From NCBI RefSeq assembly GCF_030272615.1, contig NC_081413.1, positions 332,422,302 to 332,484,301 on the forward strand: a stretch of 62,000 nt of DNA. Reading direction: 5' to 3'. Positions 44,800-59,071 of this stretch are shown here, piece by piece (the stretch's first letter is position 1; each line of letters begins with the position of its first letter). The position numbers and the translations under genes are program-made. The DNA is from Cryptomeria japonica (taxonomy: Eukaryota > Streptophyta > Pinopsida > Cupressales > Cupressaceae). The notes under the pieces are model-generated. The model did no database searches and was not told the origin of the DNA. It saw only the letters and a program-made list of their open reading frames with translations.

Positions 44800-47647
44800 G
44801 CTGCAAGCACAACACTTCAATTAAGTCATTATTTGTTTGATTAATAATCAATAATCAATAAGTAATAAACCATAACAAAGCGACTAATTGCCTTCTAAAA
44901 TATGCGAGTATAAGATTGCTCTCAGATTGTTATAAGCAATACCAGTGACTAGACTACACCAAGATGAAGGATTTAATCTATATGATATTAACTATATGGA
45001 TGCAAGATGGATGAATAATTCAATCAAATAATCAATTCAAGCAATAATGGATGCAAGCAATGATGAGTGAGTAAAATAGATGCAAATAATCTAAAAAGCA
45101 CAATAATCTTCAATGACTCCAGAGTGAAATTAGCGTGATAATAATATCCAAGCGTATTCTCAAAAATCTCTTGGGTAAATTGGAATGAGAGCTAAAGACT
45201 GAATTTATAGAGAATCACAGAAGAGAAAAACTCAATTTAGGATTAACTGAAAACAATTGAGAAATCAAGTTAAGTTAACCTTGAGATAGATTCCAATTAT
45301 AGTTTAATTGAAATGCATTCAAATTAGAAGTCCAAGTTGCATTGGAAATAATAATAAATTAATTCCATGCATTTGTGATAAAAATAGATAATTCTTTTAT
45401 TTATTCAAGAAAAGAGTCTTTTCAATGCAACTGAACTTCTTTTTCTGAAAAAGCTTTGAGTTCCAATTTTAGAGAATAATTCAATAATTCAATTTAAATT
45501 GCTTTTTTGATTTCAAGTTCTAAATTTAGAAAAAGAAATAATATCTCAAGTTTGATTTCTCTCTCAGTTCAATTCTTTTATTTTTTTAATTTCAATTCAA
45601 CTCTTGTTTTGTAATTAATTCCTCTTTTGTAATAAATTAATTCCTTTTGCATGATTAAATGGCAATTTTATTAATTAATTAAATATGCAAGGATATTTAA
45701 TAAATTAAAATAGGATAATTGATCAAAATGATATTCTTGGAAATGATTCAATTAATTAAATGAATATTTAATTAATATTGAGTAATTGATTTGCCATGCG
45801 ATATTGGTTGATTAAAGAATTAATAATGTGCTCAAGATTGATTTAATGCCTTTGGTTAGGACTTTGGTGATGTTGTCGAGATTAGGGGCCCATGGTTTAG
45901 ATGACTATTTTTAGGGTATTACATTTGCCCCTCTTTGAATTAATGTGCGAGCAACACGTTGGTTCAAAGAATGTGTGATGTCTAGGAGATGCCAGTTCTG
46001 AACTTGAATGATCACGAACTAGATGAAGAGCAAGGTGTTTATCTTGATTTGAAGCGACAAAGCTGAATGAAGTTTGATTAAAGCGATACCATTCCCGAAA
46101 TTGATTGAACTGAGGAAGGATAGAAATAAAAGATACCAAACTTGAACTTGATTGATCAAGAAGCAGATCTTACTGATCTAGAACTTGATTGAACTTAGAT
46201 GCAGTGAGTGATGATAAAAATCGATCTTGAACTTAAATGATCAAGATACGATGAAGATAAACTATTCAACTTGATCAAGAAACGAATACTGAACACTTGC
46301 TTAGATTGAGTGTGATCAAAGATACTCTTTAAAATTTTGATTAAGTTTAAACGAATAATCAGTTTGATGTGAAGCGATGAAACTGATTAACGTTAAGAGA
46401 TTGATTTAGATGAAAGACAAATATCAGCTTGATTTGAAGCGATGAAACTGACATGCCCCTAGCGATTGATTCGATTCAGATAATCGAGAGATCTCAACTT
46501 GATGTGAAGGGATGAAGCTGAGATGCCCCTTAGCAATAAGAATTGATTTTCTTTAGTTAAGAAGATTTTGCTCGACTTTTGATGAAGATTTGAAAAAAAT
46601 TCTTGACTTGTGAGATGTGAGGTCATAAGGTCACGAGTATGCCCCCTCGGGAGTGAAATCGAAAGATAACGAGTGATTGATGATTATAGGCAATTGTTGA
46701 CAATGATAAGTTATTTGAGCACAAATTGATTCTGAGGAATATTGAAAAAATTCGATGCCGATTGATAAGAAATTGAGCATAGAGTTGATGTGTAGAATTG
46801 AAATTGATATTCAGCGTTGAAATTGAGCACAATTGGAAGAAAAATGAATATTTGATGAAAAGAGCGCTAAGTGGTCAAAATTGTGAAATTGACTAGCAAA
46901 ATGATCTTGAATTTCGATTTCGATCCCGAAAATAGAATCAGAATGGGCAAATTAGCTAAGGGTACAATTTGTATGTCCATCGGAGCAAGTTTAAAAAATT
47001 AGGTTTTTAGCTATATATGGGACGAAAGTGTCATTTTCAAATCATTTTAACCGTCCAAGTTTGAAAATTCAAAAAGCCTTATGCGAAGAAAATGGTGGTC
47101 CCTACTCGTCAACATCGATTCGAGCGCCAGAGACGTCATAATCGACCCCGAAACTATGAGCCAGTGGTAAGTGATCGATCTTAAGCCTCTTTATGTTTTC
47201 AATTTTGAATTTTTTTGCTCATTTTTCAAGTTTTTCGCATGTGTGGGATCGGGTTTCACGTTTTATCGTGCGAGACAGGATTCTGTCTCGTACGAGTAGC
47301 AGGTAAATTTTCTTTTGTCGTTTAGGGTTATTAGAATTGTCATTCAGGATGCACCCTTGTAACGTACGACAGGTCTGTAAAAAGACCATTTTGTCGTGCA
47401 GAGTCCAATAATTTGTCATTTGGGGTTGTTTTGTCGTGCGAAGGCTATTCCTGACTCGTACGAGATTCTGTCTCTCTGTGTTTTGTCGTTCAAGAGACAG
47501 TGAGCATTTTTGAAGGTCTAAACACGAAATTTTGATTTTGCATTTGACTTAGTTGGATTTGCGTGATGTTGTACTTCTCTTGTAGGCTCATTTGGAATTT
47601 TTTTTGATGCTTCGTTGTTGGATTTTTGCAGGTTCGATTACCTCCTA
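44792..47647 (+). repeat. Array copy 2 (2,856 bp)
   Basis: Reference unit for the array. It differs from copy 1 only in the first ~605 bp and matches copies 3-7 wherever compared. Confidence 0.9.
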
Positions 47648-50503
47648 GTCTGTAAGCTGCAAGCACAACACTTCAATTAAGTCATTATTTGTTTGATTAA
47701 TAATCAATAATCAATAAGTAATAAACCATAACAAAGCGACTAATTGCCTTCTAAAATATGCGAGTATAAGATTGCTCTCAGATTGTTATAAGCAATACCA
47801 GTGACTAGACTACACCAAGATGAAGGATTTAATCTATATGATATTAACTATATGGATGCAAGATGGATGAATAATTCAATCAAATAATCAATTCAAGCAA
47901 TAATGGATGCAAGCAATGATGAGTGAGTAAAATAGATGCAAATAATCTAAAAAGCACAATAATCTTCAATGACTCCAGAGTGAAATTAGCGTGATAATAA
48001 TATCCAAGCGTATTCTCAAAAATCTCTTGGGTAAATTGGAATGAGAGCTAAAGACTGAATTTATAGAGAATCACAGAAGAGAAAAACTCAATTTAGGATT
48101 AACTGAAAACAATTGAGAAATCAAGTTAAGTTAACCTTGAGATAGATTCCAATTATAGTTTAATTGAAATGCATTCAAATTAGAAGTCCAAGTTGCATTG
48201 GAAATAATAATAAATTAATTCCATGCATTTGTGATAAAAATAGATAATTCTTTTATTTATTCAAGAAAAGAGTCTTTTCAATGCAACTGAACTTCTTTTT
48301 CTGAAAAAGCTTTGAGTTCCAATTTTAGAGAATAATTCAATAATTCAATTTAAATTGCTTTTTTGATTTCAAGTTCTAAATTTAGAAAAAGAAATAATAT
48401 CTCAAGTTTGATTTCTCTCTCAGTTCAATTCTTTTATTTTTTTAATTTCAATTCAACTCTTGTTTTGTAATTAATTCCTCTTTTGTAATAAATTAATTCC
48501 TTTTGCATGATTAAATGGCAATTTTATTAATTAATTAAATATGCAAGGATATTTAATAAATTAAAATAGGATAATTGATCAAAATGATATTCTTGGAAAT
48601 GATTCAATTAATTAAATGAATATTTAATTAATATTGAGTAATTGATTTGCCATGCGATATTGGTTGATTAAAGAATTAATAATGTGCTCAAGATTGATTT
48701 AATGCCTTTGGTTAGGACTTTGGTGATGTTGTCGAGATTAGGGGCCCATGGTTTAGATGACTATTTTTAGGGTATTACATTTGCCCCTCTTTGAATTAAT
48801 GTGCGAGCAACACGTTGGTTCAAAGAATGTGTGATGTCTAGGAGATGCCAGTTCTGAACTTGAATGATCACGAACTAGATGAAGAGCAAGGTGTTTATCT
48901 TGATTTGAAGCGACAAAGCTGAATGAAGTTTGATTAAAGCGATACCATTCCCGAAATTGATTGAACTGAGGAAGGATAGAAATAAAAGATACCAAACTTG
49001 AACTTGATTGATCAAGAAGCAGATCTTACTGATCTAGAACTTGATTGAACTTAGATGCAGTGAGTGATGATAAAAATCGATCTTGAACTTAAATGATCAA
49101 GATACGATGAAGATAAACTATTCAACTTGATCAAGAAACGAATACTGAACACTTGCTTAGATTGAGTGTGATCAAAGATACTCTTTAAAATTTTGATTAA
49201 GTTTAAACGAATAATCAGTTTGATGTGAAGCGATGAAACTGATTAACGTTAAGAGATTGATTTAGATGAAAGACAAATATCAGCTTGATTTGAAGCGATG
49301 AAACTGACATGCCCCTAGCGATTGATTCGATTCAGATAATCGAGAGATCTCAACTTGATGTGAAGGGATGAAGCTGAGATGCCCCTTAGCAATAAGAATT
49401 GATTTTCTTTAGTTAAGAAGATTTTGCTCGACTTTTGATGAAGATTTGAAAAAAATTCTTGACTTGTGAGATGTGAGGTCATAAGGTCACGAGTATGCCC
49501 CCTCGGGAGTGAAATCGAAAGATAACGAGTGATTGATGATTATAGGCAATTGTTGACAATGATAAGTTATTTGAGCACAAATTGATTCTGAGGAATATTG
49601 AAAAAATTCGATGCCGATTGATAAGAAATTGAGCATAGAGTTGATGTGTAGAATTGAAATTGATATTCAGCGTTGAAATTGAGCACAATTGGAAGAAAAA
49701 TGAATATTTGATGAAAAGAGCGCTAAGTGGTCAAAATTGTGAAATTGACTAGCAAAATGATCTTGAATTTCGATTTCGATCCCGAAAATAGAATCAGAAT
49801 GGGCAAATTAGCTAAGGGTACAATTTGTATGTCCATCGGAGCAAGTTTAAAAAATTAGGTTTTTAGCTATATATGGGACGAAAGTGTCATTTTCAAATCA
49901 TTTTAACCGTCCAAGTTTGAAAATTCAAAAAGCCTTATGCGAAGAAAATGGTGGTCCCTACTCGTCAACATCGATTCGAGCGCCAGAGACGTCATAATCG
50001 ACCCCGAAACTATGAGCCAGTGGTAAGTGATCGATCTTAAGCCTCTTTATGTTTTCAATTTTGAATTTTTTTGCTCATTTTTCAAGTTTTTCGCATGTGT
50101 GGGATCGGGTTTCACGTTTTATCGTGCGAGACAGGATTCTGTCTCGTACGAGTAGCAGGTAAATTTTCTTTTGTCGTTTAGGGTTATTAGAATTGTCATT
50201 CAGGATGCACCCTTGTAACGTACGACAGGTCTGTAAAAAGACCATTTTGTCGTGCAGAGTCCAATAATTTGTCATTTGGGGTTGTTTTGTCGTGCGAAGG
50301 CTATTCCTGACTCGTACGAGATTCTGTCTCTCTGTGTTTTGTCGTTCAAGAGACAGTGAGCATTTTTGAAGGTCTAAACACGAAATTTTGATTTTGCATT
50401 TGACTTAGTTGGATTTGCGTGATGTTGTACTTCTCTTGTAGGCTCATTTGGAATTTTTTTTGATGCTTCGTTGTTGGATTTTTGCAGGTTCGATTACCTC
50501 CTA
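47648..50503 (+). repeat. Array copy 3 (2,856 bp)
   Basis: Same length as copy 2 and no difference noticed. All short open frames recur at +2,856. Confidence 0.9.
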
Positions 50504-53359
50504 GTCTGTAAGCTGCAAGCACAACACTTCAATTAAGTCATTATTTGTTTGATTAATAATCAATAATCAATAAGTAATAAACCATAACAAAGCGACTAAT
50601 TGCCTTCTAAAATATGCGAGTATAAGATTGCTCTCAGATTGTTATAAGCAATACCAGTGACTAGACTACACCAAGATGAAGGATTTAATCTATATGATAT
50701 TAACTATATGGATGCAAGATGGATGAATAATTCAATCAAATAATCAATTCAAGCAATAATGGATGCAAGCAATGATGAGTGAGTAAAATAGATGCAAATA
50801 ATCTAAAAAGCACAATAATCTTCAATGACTCCAGAGTGAAATTAGCGTGATAATAATATCCAAGCGTATTCTCAAAAATCTCTTGGGTAAATTGGAATGA
50901 GAGCTAAAGACTGAATTTATAGAGAATCACAGAAGAGAAAAACTCAATTTAGGATTAACTGAAAACAATTGAGAAATCAAGTTAAGTTAACCTTGAGATA
51001 GATTCCAATTATAGTTTAATTGAAATGCATTCAAATTAGAAGTCCAAGTTGCATTGGAAATAATAATAAATTAATTCCATGCATTTGTGATAAAAATAGA
51101 TAATTCTTTTATTTATTCAAGAAAAGAGTCTTTTCAATGCAACTGAACTTCTTTTTCTGAAAAAGCTTTGAGTTCCAATTTTAGAGAATAATTCAATAAT
51201 TCAATTTAAATTGCTTTTTTGATTTCAAGTTCTAAATTTAGAAAAAGAAATAATATCTCAAGTTTGATTTCTCTCTCAGTTCAATTCTTTTATTTTTTTA
51301 ATTTCAATTCAACTCTTGTTTTGTAATTAATTCCTCTTTTGTAATAAATTAATTCCTTTTGCATGATTAAATGGCAATTTTATTAATTAATTAAATATGC
51401 AAGGATATTTAATAAATTAAAATAGGATAATTGATCAAAATGATATTCTTGGAAATGATTCAATTAATTAAATGAATATTTAATTAATATTGAGTAATTG
51501 ATTTGCCATGCGATATTGGTTGATTAAAGAATTAATAATGTGCTCAAGATTGATTTAATGCCTTTGGTTAGGACTTTGGTGATGTTGTCGAGATTAGGGG
51601 CCCATGGTTTAGATGACTATTTTTAGGGTATTACATTTGCCCCTCTTTGAATTAATGTGCGAGCAACACGTTGGTTCAAAGAATGTGTGATGTCTAGGAG
51701 ATGCCAGTTCTGAACTTGAATGATCACGAACTAGATGAAGAGCAAGGTGTTTATCTTGATTTGAAGCGACAAAGCTGAATGAAGTTTGATTAAAGCGATA
51801 CCATTCCCGAAATTGATTGAACTGAGGAAGGATAGAAATAAAAGATACCAAACTTGAACTTGATTGATCAAGAAGCAGATCTTACTGATCTAGAACTTGA
51901 TTGAACTTAGATGCAGTGAGTGATGATAAAAATCGATCTTGAACTTAAATGATCAAGATACGATGAAGATAAACTATTCAACTTGATCAAGAAACGAATA
52001 CTGAACACTTGCTTAGATTGAGTGTGATCAAAGATACTCTTTAAAATTTTGATTAAGTTTAAACGAATAATCAGTTTGATGTGAAGCGATGAAACTGATT
52101 AACGTTAAGAGATTGATTTAGATGAAAGACAAATATCAGCTTGATTTGAAGCGATGAAACTGACATGCCCCTAGCGATTGATTCGATTCAGATAATCGAG
52201 AGATCTCAACTTGATGTGAAGGGATGAAGCTGAGATGCCCCTTAGCAATAAGAATTGATTTTCTTTAGTTAAGAAGATTTTGCTCGACTTTTGATGAAGA
52301 TTTGAAAAAAATTCTTGACTTGTGAGATGTGAGGTCATAAGGTCACGAGTATGCCCCCTCGGGAGTGAAATCGAAAGATAACGAGTGATTGATGATTATA
52401 GGCAATTGTTGACAATGATAAGTTATTTGAGCACAAATTGATTCTGAGGAATATTGAAAAAATTCGATGCCGATTGATAAGAAATTGAGCATAGAGTTGA
52501 TGTGTAGAATTGAAATTGATATTCAGCGTTGAAATTGAGCACAATTGGAAGAAAAATGAATATTTGATGAAAAGAGCGCTAAGTGGTCAAAATTGTGAAA
52601 TTGACTAGCAAAATGATCTTGAATTTCGATTTCGATCCCGAAAATAGAATCAGAATGGGCAAATTAGCTAAGGGTACAATTTGTATGTCCATCGGAGCAA
52701 GTTTAAAAAATTAGGTTTTTAGCTATATATGGGACGAAAGTGTCATTTTCAAATCATTTTAACCGTCCAAGTTTGAAAATTCAAAAAGCCTTATGCGAAG
52801 AAAATGGTGGTCCCTACTCGTCAACATCGATTCGAGCGCCAGAGACGTCATAATCGACCCCGAAACTATGAGCCAGTGGTAAGTGATCGATCTTAAGCCT
52901 CTTTATGTTTTCAATTTTGAATTTTTTTGCTCATTTTTCAAGTTTTTCGCATGTGTGGGATCGGGTTTCACGTTTTATCGTGCGAGACAGGATTCTGTCT
53001 CGTACGAGTAGCAGGTAAATTTTCTTTTGTCGTTTAGGGTTATTAGAATTGTCATTCAGGATGCACCCTTGTAACGTACGACAGGTCTGTAAAAAGACCA
53101 TTTTGTCGTGCAGAGTCCAATAATTTGTCATTTGGGGTTGTTTTGTCGTGCGAAGGCTATTCCTGACTCGTACGAGATTCTGTCTCTCTGTGTTTTGTCG
53201 TTCAAGAGACAGTGAGCATTTTTGAAGGTCTAAACACGAAATTTTGATTTTGCATTTGACTTAGTTGGATTTGCGTGATGTTGTACTTCTCTTGTAGGCT
53301 CATTTGGAATTTTTTTTGATGCTTCGTTGTTGGATTTTTGCAGGTTCGATTACCTCCTA
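50504..53359 (+). repeat. Array copy 4 (2,856 bp)
   Basis: Same length and sequence as copy 2 wherever compared. Confidence 0.9.
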
Positions 53360-56215
53360 GTCTGTAAGCTGCAAGCACAACACTTCAATTAAGTCATTAT
53401 TTGTTTGATTAATAATCAATAATCAATAAGTAATAAACCATAACAAAGCGACTAATTGCCTTCTAAAATATGCGAGTATAAGATTGCTCTCAGATTGTTA
53501 TAAGCAATACCAGTGACTAGACTACACCAAGATGAAGGATTTAATCTATATGATATTAACTATATGGATGCAAGATGGATGAATAATTCAATCAAATAAT
53601 CAATTCAAGCAATAATGGATGCAAGCAATGATGAGTGAGTAAAATAGATGCAAATAATCTAAAAAGCACAATAATCTTCAATGACTCCAGAGTGAAATTA
53701 GCGTGATAATAATATCCAAGCGTATTCTCAAAAATCTCTTGGGTAAATTGGAATGAGAGCTAAAGACTGAATTTATAGAGAATCACAGAAGAGAAAAACT
53801 CAATTTAGGATTAACTGAAAACAATTGAGAAATCAAGTTAAGTTAACCTTGAGATAGATTCCAATTATAGTTTAATTGAAATGCATTCAAATTAGAAGTC
53901 CAAGTTGCATTGGAAATAATAATAAATTAATTCCATGCATTTGTGATAAAAATAGATAATTCTTTTATTTATTCAAGAAAAGAGTCTTTTCAATGCAACT
54001 GAACTTCTTTTTCTGAAAAAGCTTTGAGTTCCAATTTTAGAGAATAATTCAATAATTCAATTTAAATTGCTTTTTTGATTTCAAGTTCTAAATTTAGAAA
54101 AAGAAATAATATCTCAAGTTTGATTTCTCTCTCAGTTCAATTCTTTTATTTTTTTAATTTCAATTCAACTCTTGTTTTGTAATTAATTCCTCTTTTGTAA
54201 TAAATTAATTCCTTTTGCATGATTAAATGGCAATTTTATTAATTAATTAAATATGCAAGGATATTTAATAAATTAAAATAGGATAATTGATCAAAATGAT
54301 ATTCTTGGAAATGATTCAATTAATTAAATGAATATTTAATTAATATTGAGTAATTGATTTGCCATGCGATATTGGTTGATTAAAGAATTAATAATGTGCT
54401 CAAGATTGATTTAATGCCTTTGGTTAGGACTTTGGTGATGTTGTCGAGATTAGGGGCCCATGGTTTAGATGACTATTTTTAGGGTATTACATTTGCCCCT
54501 CTTTGAATTAATGTGCGAGCAACACGTTGGTTCAAAGAATGTGTGATGTCTAGGAGATGCCAGTTCTGAACTTGAATGATCACGAACTAGATGAAGAGCA
54601 AGGTGTTTATCTTGATTTGAAGCGACAAAGCTGAATGAAGTTTGATTAAAGCGATACCATTCCCGAAATTGATTGAACTGAGGAAGGATAGAAATAAAAG
54701 ATACCAAACTTGAACTTGATTGATCAAGAAGCAGATCTTACTGATCTAGAACTTGATTGAACTTAGATGCAGTGAGTGATGATAAAAATCGATCTTGAAC
54801 TTAAATGATCAAGATACGATGAAGATAAACTATTCAACTTGATCAAGAAACGAATACTGAACACTTGCTTAGATTGAGTGTGATCAAAGATACTCTTTAA
54901 AATTTTGATTAAGTTTAAACGAATAATCAGTTTGATGTGAAGCGATGAAACTGATTAACGTTAAGAGATTGATTTAGATGAAAGACAAATATCAGCTTGA
55001 TTTGAAGCGATGAAACTGACATGCCCCTAGCGATTGATTCGATTCAGATAATCGAGAGATCTCAACTTGATGTGAAGGGATGAAGCTGAGATGCCCCTTA
55101 GCAATAAGAATTGATTTTCTTTAGTTAAGAAGATTTTGCTCGACTTTTGATGAAGATTTGAAAAAAATTCTTGACTTGTGAGATGTGAGGTCATAAGGTC
55201 ACGAGTATGCCCCCTCGGGAGTGAAATCGAAAGATAACGAGTGATTGATGATTATAGGCAATTGTTGACAATGATAAGTTATTTGAGCACAAATTGATTC
55301 TGAGGAATATTGAAAAAATTCGATGCCGATTGATAAGAAATTGAGCATAGAGTTGATGTGTAGAATTGAAATTGATATTCAGCGTTGAAATTGAGCACAA
55401 TTGGAAGAAAAATGAATATTTGATGAAAAGAGCGCTAAGTGGTCAAAATTGTGAAATTGACTAGCAAAATGATCTTGAATTTCGATTTCGATCCCGAAAA
55501 TAGAATCAGAATGGGCAAATTAGCTAAGGGTACAATTTGTATGTCCATCGGAGCAAGTTTAAAAAATTAGGTTTTTAGCTATATATGGGACGAAAGTGTC
55601 ATTTTCAAATCATTTTAACCGTCCAAGTTTGAAAATTCAAAAAGCCTTATGCGAAGAAAATGGTGGTCCCTACTCGTCAACATCGATTCGAGCGCCAGAG
55701 ACGTCATAATCGACCCCGAAACTATGAGCCAGTGGTAAGTGATCGATCTTAAGCCTCTTTATGTTTTCAATTTTGAATTTTTTTGCTCATTTTTCAAGTT
55801 TTTCGCATGTGTGGGATCGGGTTTCACGTTTTATCGTGCGAGACAGGATTCTGTCTCGTACGAGTAGCAGGTAAATTTTCTTTTGTCGTTTAGGGTTATT
55901 AGAATTGTCATTCAGGATGCACCCTTGTAACGTACGACAGGTCTGTAAAAAGACCATTTTGTCGTGCAGAGTCCAATAATTTGTCATTTGGGGTTGTTTT
56001 GTCGTGCGAAGGCTATTCCTGACTCGTACGAGATTCTGTCTCTCTGTGTTTTGTCGTTCAAGAGACAGTGAGCATTTTTGAAGGTCTAAACACGAAATTT
56101 TGATTTTGCATTTGACTTAGTTGGATTTGCGTGATGTTGTACTTCTCTTGTAGGCTCATTTGGAATTTTTTTTGATGCTTCGTTGTTGGATTTTTGCAGG
56201 TTCGATTACCTCCTA
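53360..56215 (+). repeat. Array copy 5 (2,856 bp)
   Basis: Same length and sequence as copy 2 wherever compared. Confidence 0.9.
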
Positions 56216-59071
56216 GTCTGTAAGCTGCAAGCACAACACTTCAATTAAGTCATTATTTGTTTGATTAATAATCAATAATCAATAAGTAATAAACCATAAC
56301 AAAGCGACTAATTGCCTTCTAAAATATGCGAGTATAAGATTGCTCTCAGATTGTTATAAGCAATACCAGTGACTAGACTACACCAAGATGAAGGATTTAA
56401 TCTATATGATATTAACTATATGGATGCAAGATGGATGAATAATTCAATCAAATAATCAATTCAAGCAATAATGGATGCAAGCAATGATGAGTGAGTAAAA
56501 TAGATGCAAATAATCTAAAAAGCACAATAATCTTCAATGACTCCAGAGTGAAATTAGCGTGATAATAATATCCAAGCGTATTCTCAAAAATCTCTTGGGT
56601 AAATTGGAATGAGAGCTAAAGACTGAATTTATAGAGAATCACAGAAGAGAAAAACTCAATTTAGGATTAACTGAAAACAATTGAGAAATCAAGTTAAGTT
56701 AACCTTGAGATAGATTCCAATTATAGTTTAATTGAAATGCATTCAAATTAGAAGTCCAAGTTGCATTGGAAATAATAATAAATTAATTCCATGCATTTGT
56801 GATAAAAATAGATAATTCTTTTATTTATTCAAGAAAAGAGTCTTTTCAATGCAACTGAACTTCTTTTTCTGAAAAAGCTTTGAGTTCCAATTTTAGAGAA
56901 TAATTCAATAATTCAATTTAAATTGCTTTTTTGATTTCAAGTTCTAAATTTAGAAAAAGAAATAATATCTCAAGTTTGATTTCTCTCTCAGTTCAATTCT
57001 TTTATTTTTTTAATTTCAATTCAACTCTTGTTTTGTAATTAATTCCTCTTTTGTAATAAATTAATTCCTTTTGCATGATTAAATGGCAATTTTATTAATT
57101 AATTAAATATGCAAGGATATTTAATAAATTAAAATAGGATAATTGATCAAAATGATATTCTTGGAAATGATTCAATTAATTAAATGAATATTTAATTAAT
57201 ATTGAGTAATTGATTTGCCATGCGATATTGGTTGATTAAAGAATTAATAATGTGCTCAAGATTGATTTAATGCCTTTGGTTAGGACTTTGGTGATGTTGT
57301 CGAGATTAGGGGCCCATGGTTTAGATGACTATTTTTAGGGTATTACATTTGCCCCTCTTTGAATTAATGTGCGAGCAACACGTTGGTTCAAAGAATGTGT
57401 GATGTCTAGGAGATGCCAGTTCTGAACTTGAATGATCACGAACTAGATGAAGAGCAAGGTGTTTATCTTGATTTGAAGCGACAAAGCTGAATGAAGTTTG
57501 ATTAAAGCGATACCATTCCCGAAATTGATTGAACTGAGGAAGGATAGAAATAAAAGATACCAAACTTGAACTTGATTGATCAAGAAGCAGATCTTACTGA
57601 TCTAGAACTTGATTGAACTTAGATGCAGTGAGTGATGATAAAAATCGATCTTGAACTTAAATGATCAAGATACGATGAAGATAAACTATTCAACTTGATC
57701 AAGAAACGAATACTGAACACTTGCTTAGATTGAGTGTGATCAAAGATACTCTTTAAAATTTTGATTAAGTTTAAACGAATAATCAGTTTGATGTGAAGCG
57801 ATGAAACTGATTAACGTTAAGAGATTGATTTAGATGAAAGACAAATATCAGCTTGATTTGAAGCGATGAAACTGACATGCCCCTAGCGATTGATTCGATT
57901 CAGATAATCGAGAGATCTCAACTTGATGTGAAGGGATGAAGCTGAGATGCCCCTTAGCAATAAGAATTGATTTTCTTTAGTTAAGAAGATTTTGCTCGAC
58001 TTTTGATGAAGATTTGAAAAAAATTCTTGACTTGTGAGATGTGAGGTCATAAGGTCACGAGTATGCCCCCTCGGGAGTGAAATCGAAAGATAACGAGTGA
58101 TTGATGATTATAGGCAATTGTTGACAATGATAAGTTATTTGAGCACAAATTGATTCTGAGGAATATTGAAAAAATTCGATGCCGATTGATAAGAAATTGA
58201 GCATAGAGTTGATGTGTAGAATTGAAATTGATATTCAGCGTTGAAATTGAGCACAATTGGAAGAAAAATGAATATTTGATGAAAAGAGCGCTAAGTGGTC
58301 AAAATTGTGAAATTGACTAGCAAAATGATCTTGAATTTCGATTTCGATCCCGAAAATAGAATCAGAATGGGCAAATTAGCTAAGGGTACAATTTGTATGT
58401 CCATCGGAGCAAGTTTAAAAAATTAGGTTTTTAGCTATATATGGGACGAAAGTGTCATTTTCAAATCATTTTAACCGTCCAAGTTTGAAAATTCAAAAAG
58501 CCTTATGCGAAGAAAATGGTGGTCCCTACTCGTCAACATCGATTCGAGCGCCAGAGACGTCATAATCGACCCCGAAACTATGAGCCAGTGGTAAGTGATC
58601 GATCTTAAGCCTCTTTATGTTTTCAATTTTGAATTTTTTTGCTCATTTTTCAAGTTTTTCGCATGTGTGGGATCGGGTTTCACGTTTTATCGTGCGAGAC
58701 AGGATTCTGTCTCGTACGAGTAGCAGGTAAATTTTCTTTTGTCGTTTAGGGTTATTAGAATTGTCATTCAGGATGCACCCTTGTAACGTACGACAGGTCT
58801 GTAAAAAGACCATTTTGTCGTGCAGAGTCCAATAATTTGTCATTTGGGGTTGTTTTGTCGTGCGAAGGCTATTCCTGACTCGTACGAGATTCTGTCTCTC
58901 TGTGTTTTGTCGTTCAAGAGACAGTGAGCATTTTTGAAGGTCTAAACACGAAATTTTGATTTTGCATTTGACTTAGTTGGATTTGCGTGATGTTGTACTT
59001 CTCTTGTAGGCTCATTTGGAATTTTTTTTGATGCTTCGTTGTTGGATTTTTGCAGGTTCGATTACCTCCTA
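56216..59071 (+). repeat. Array copy 6 (2,856 bp)
   Basis: Same length and sequence as copy 2 wherever compared. Confidence 0.9.
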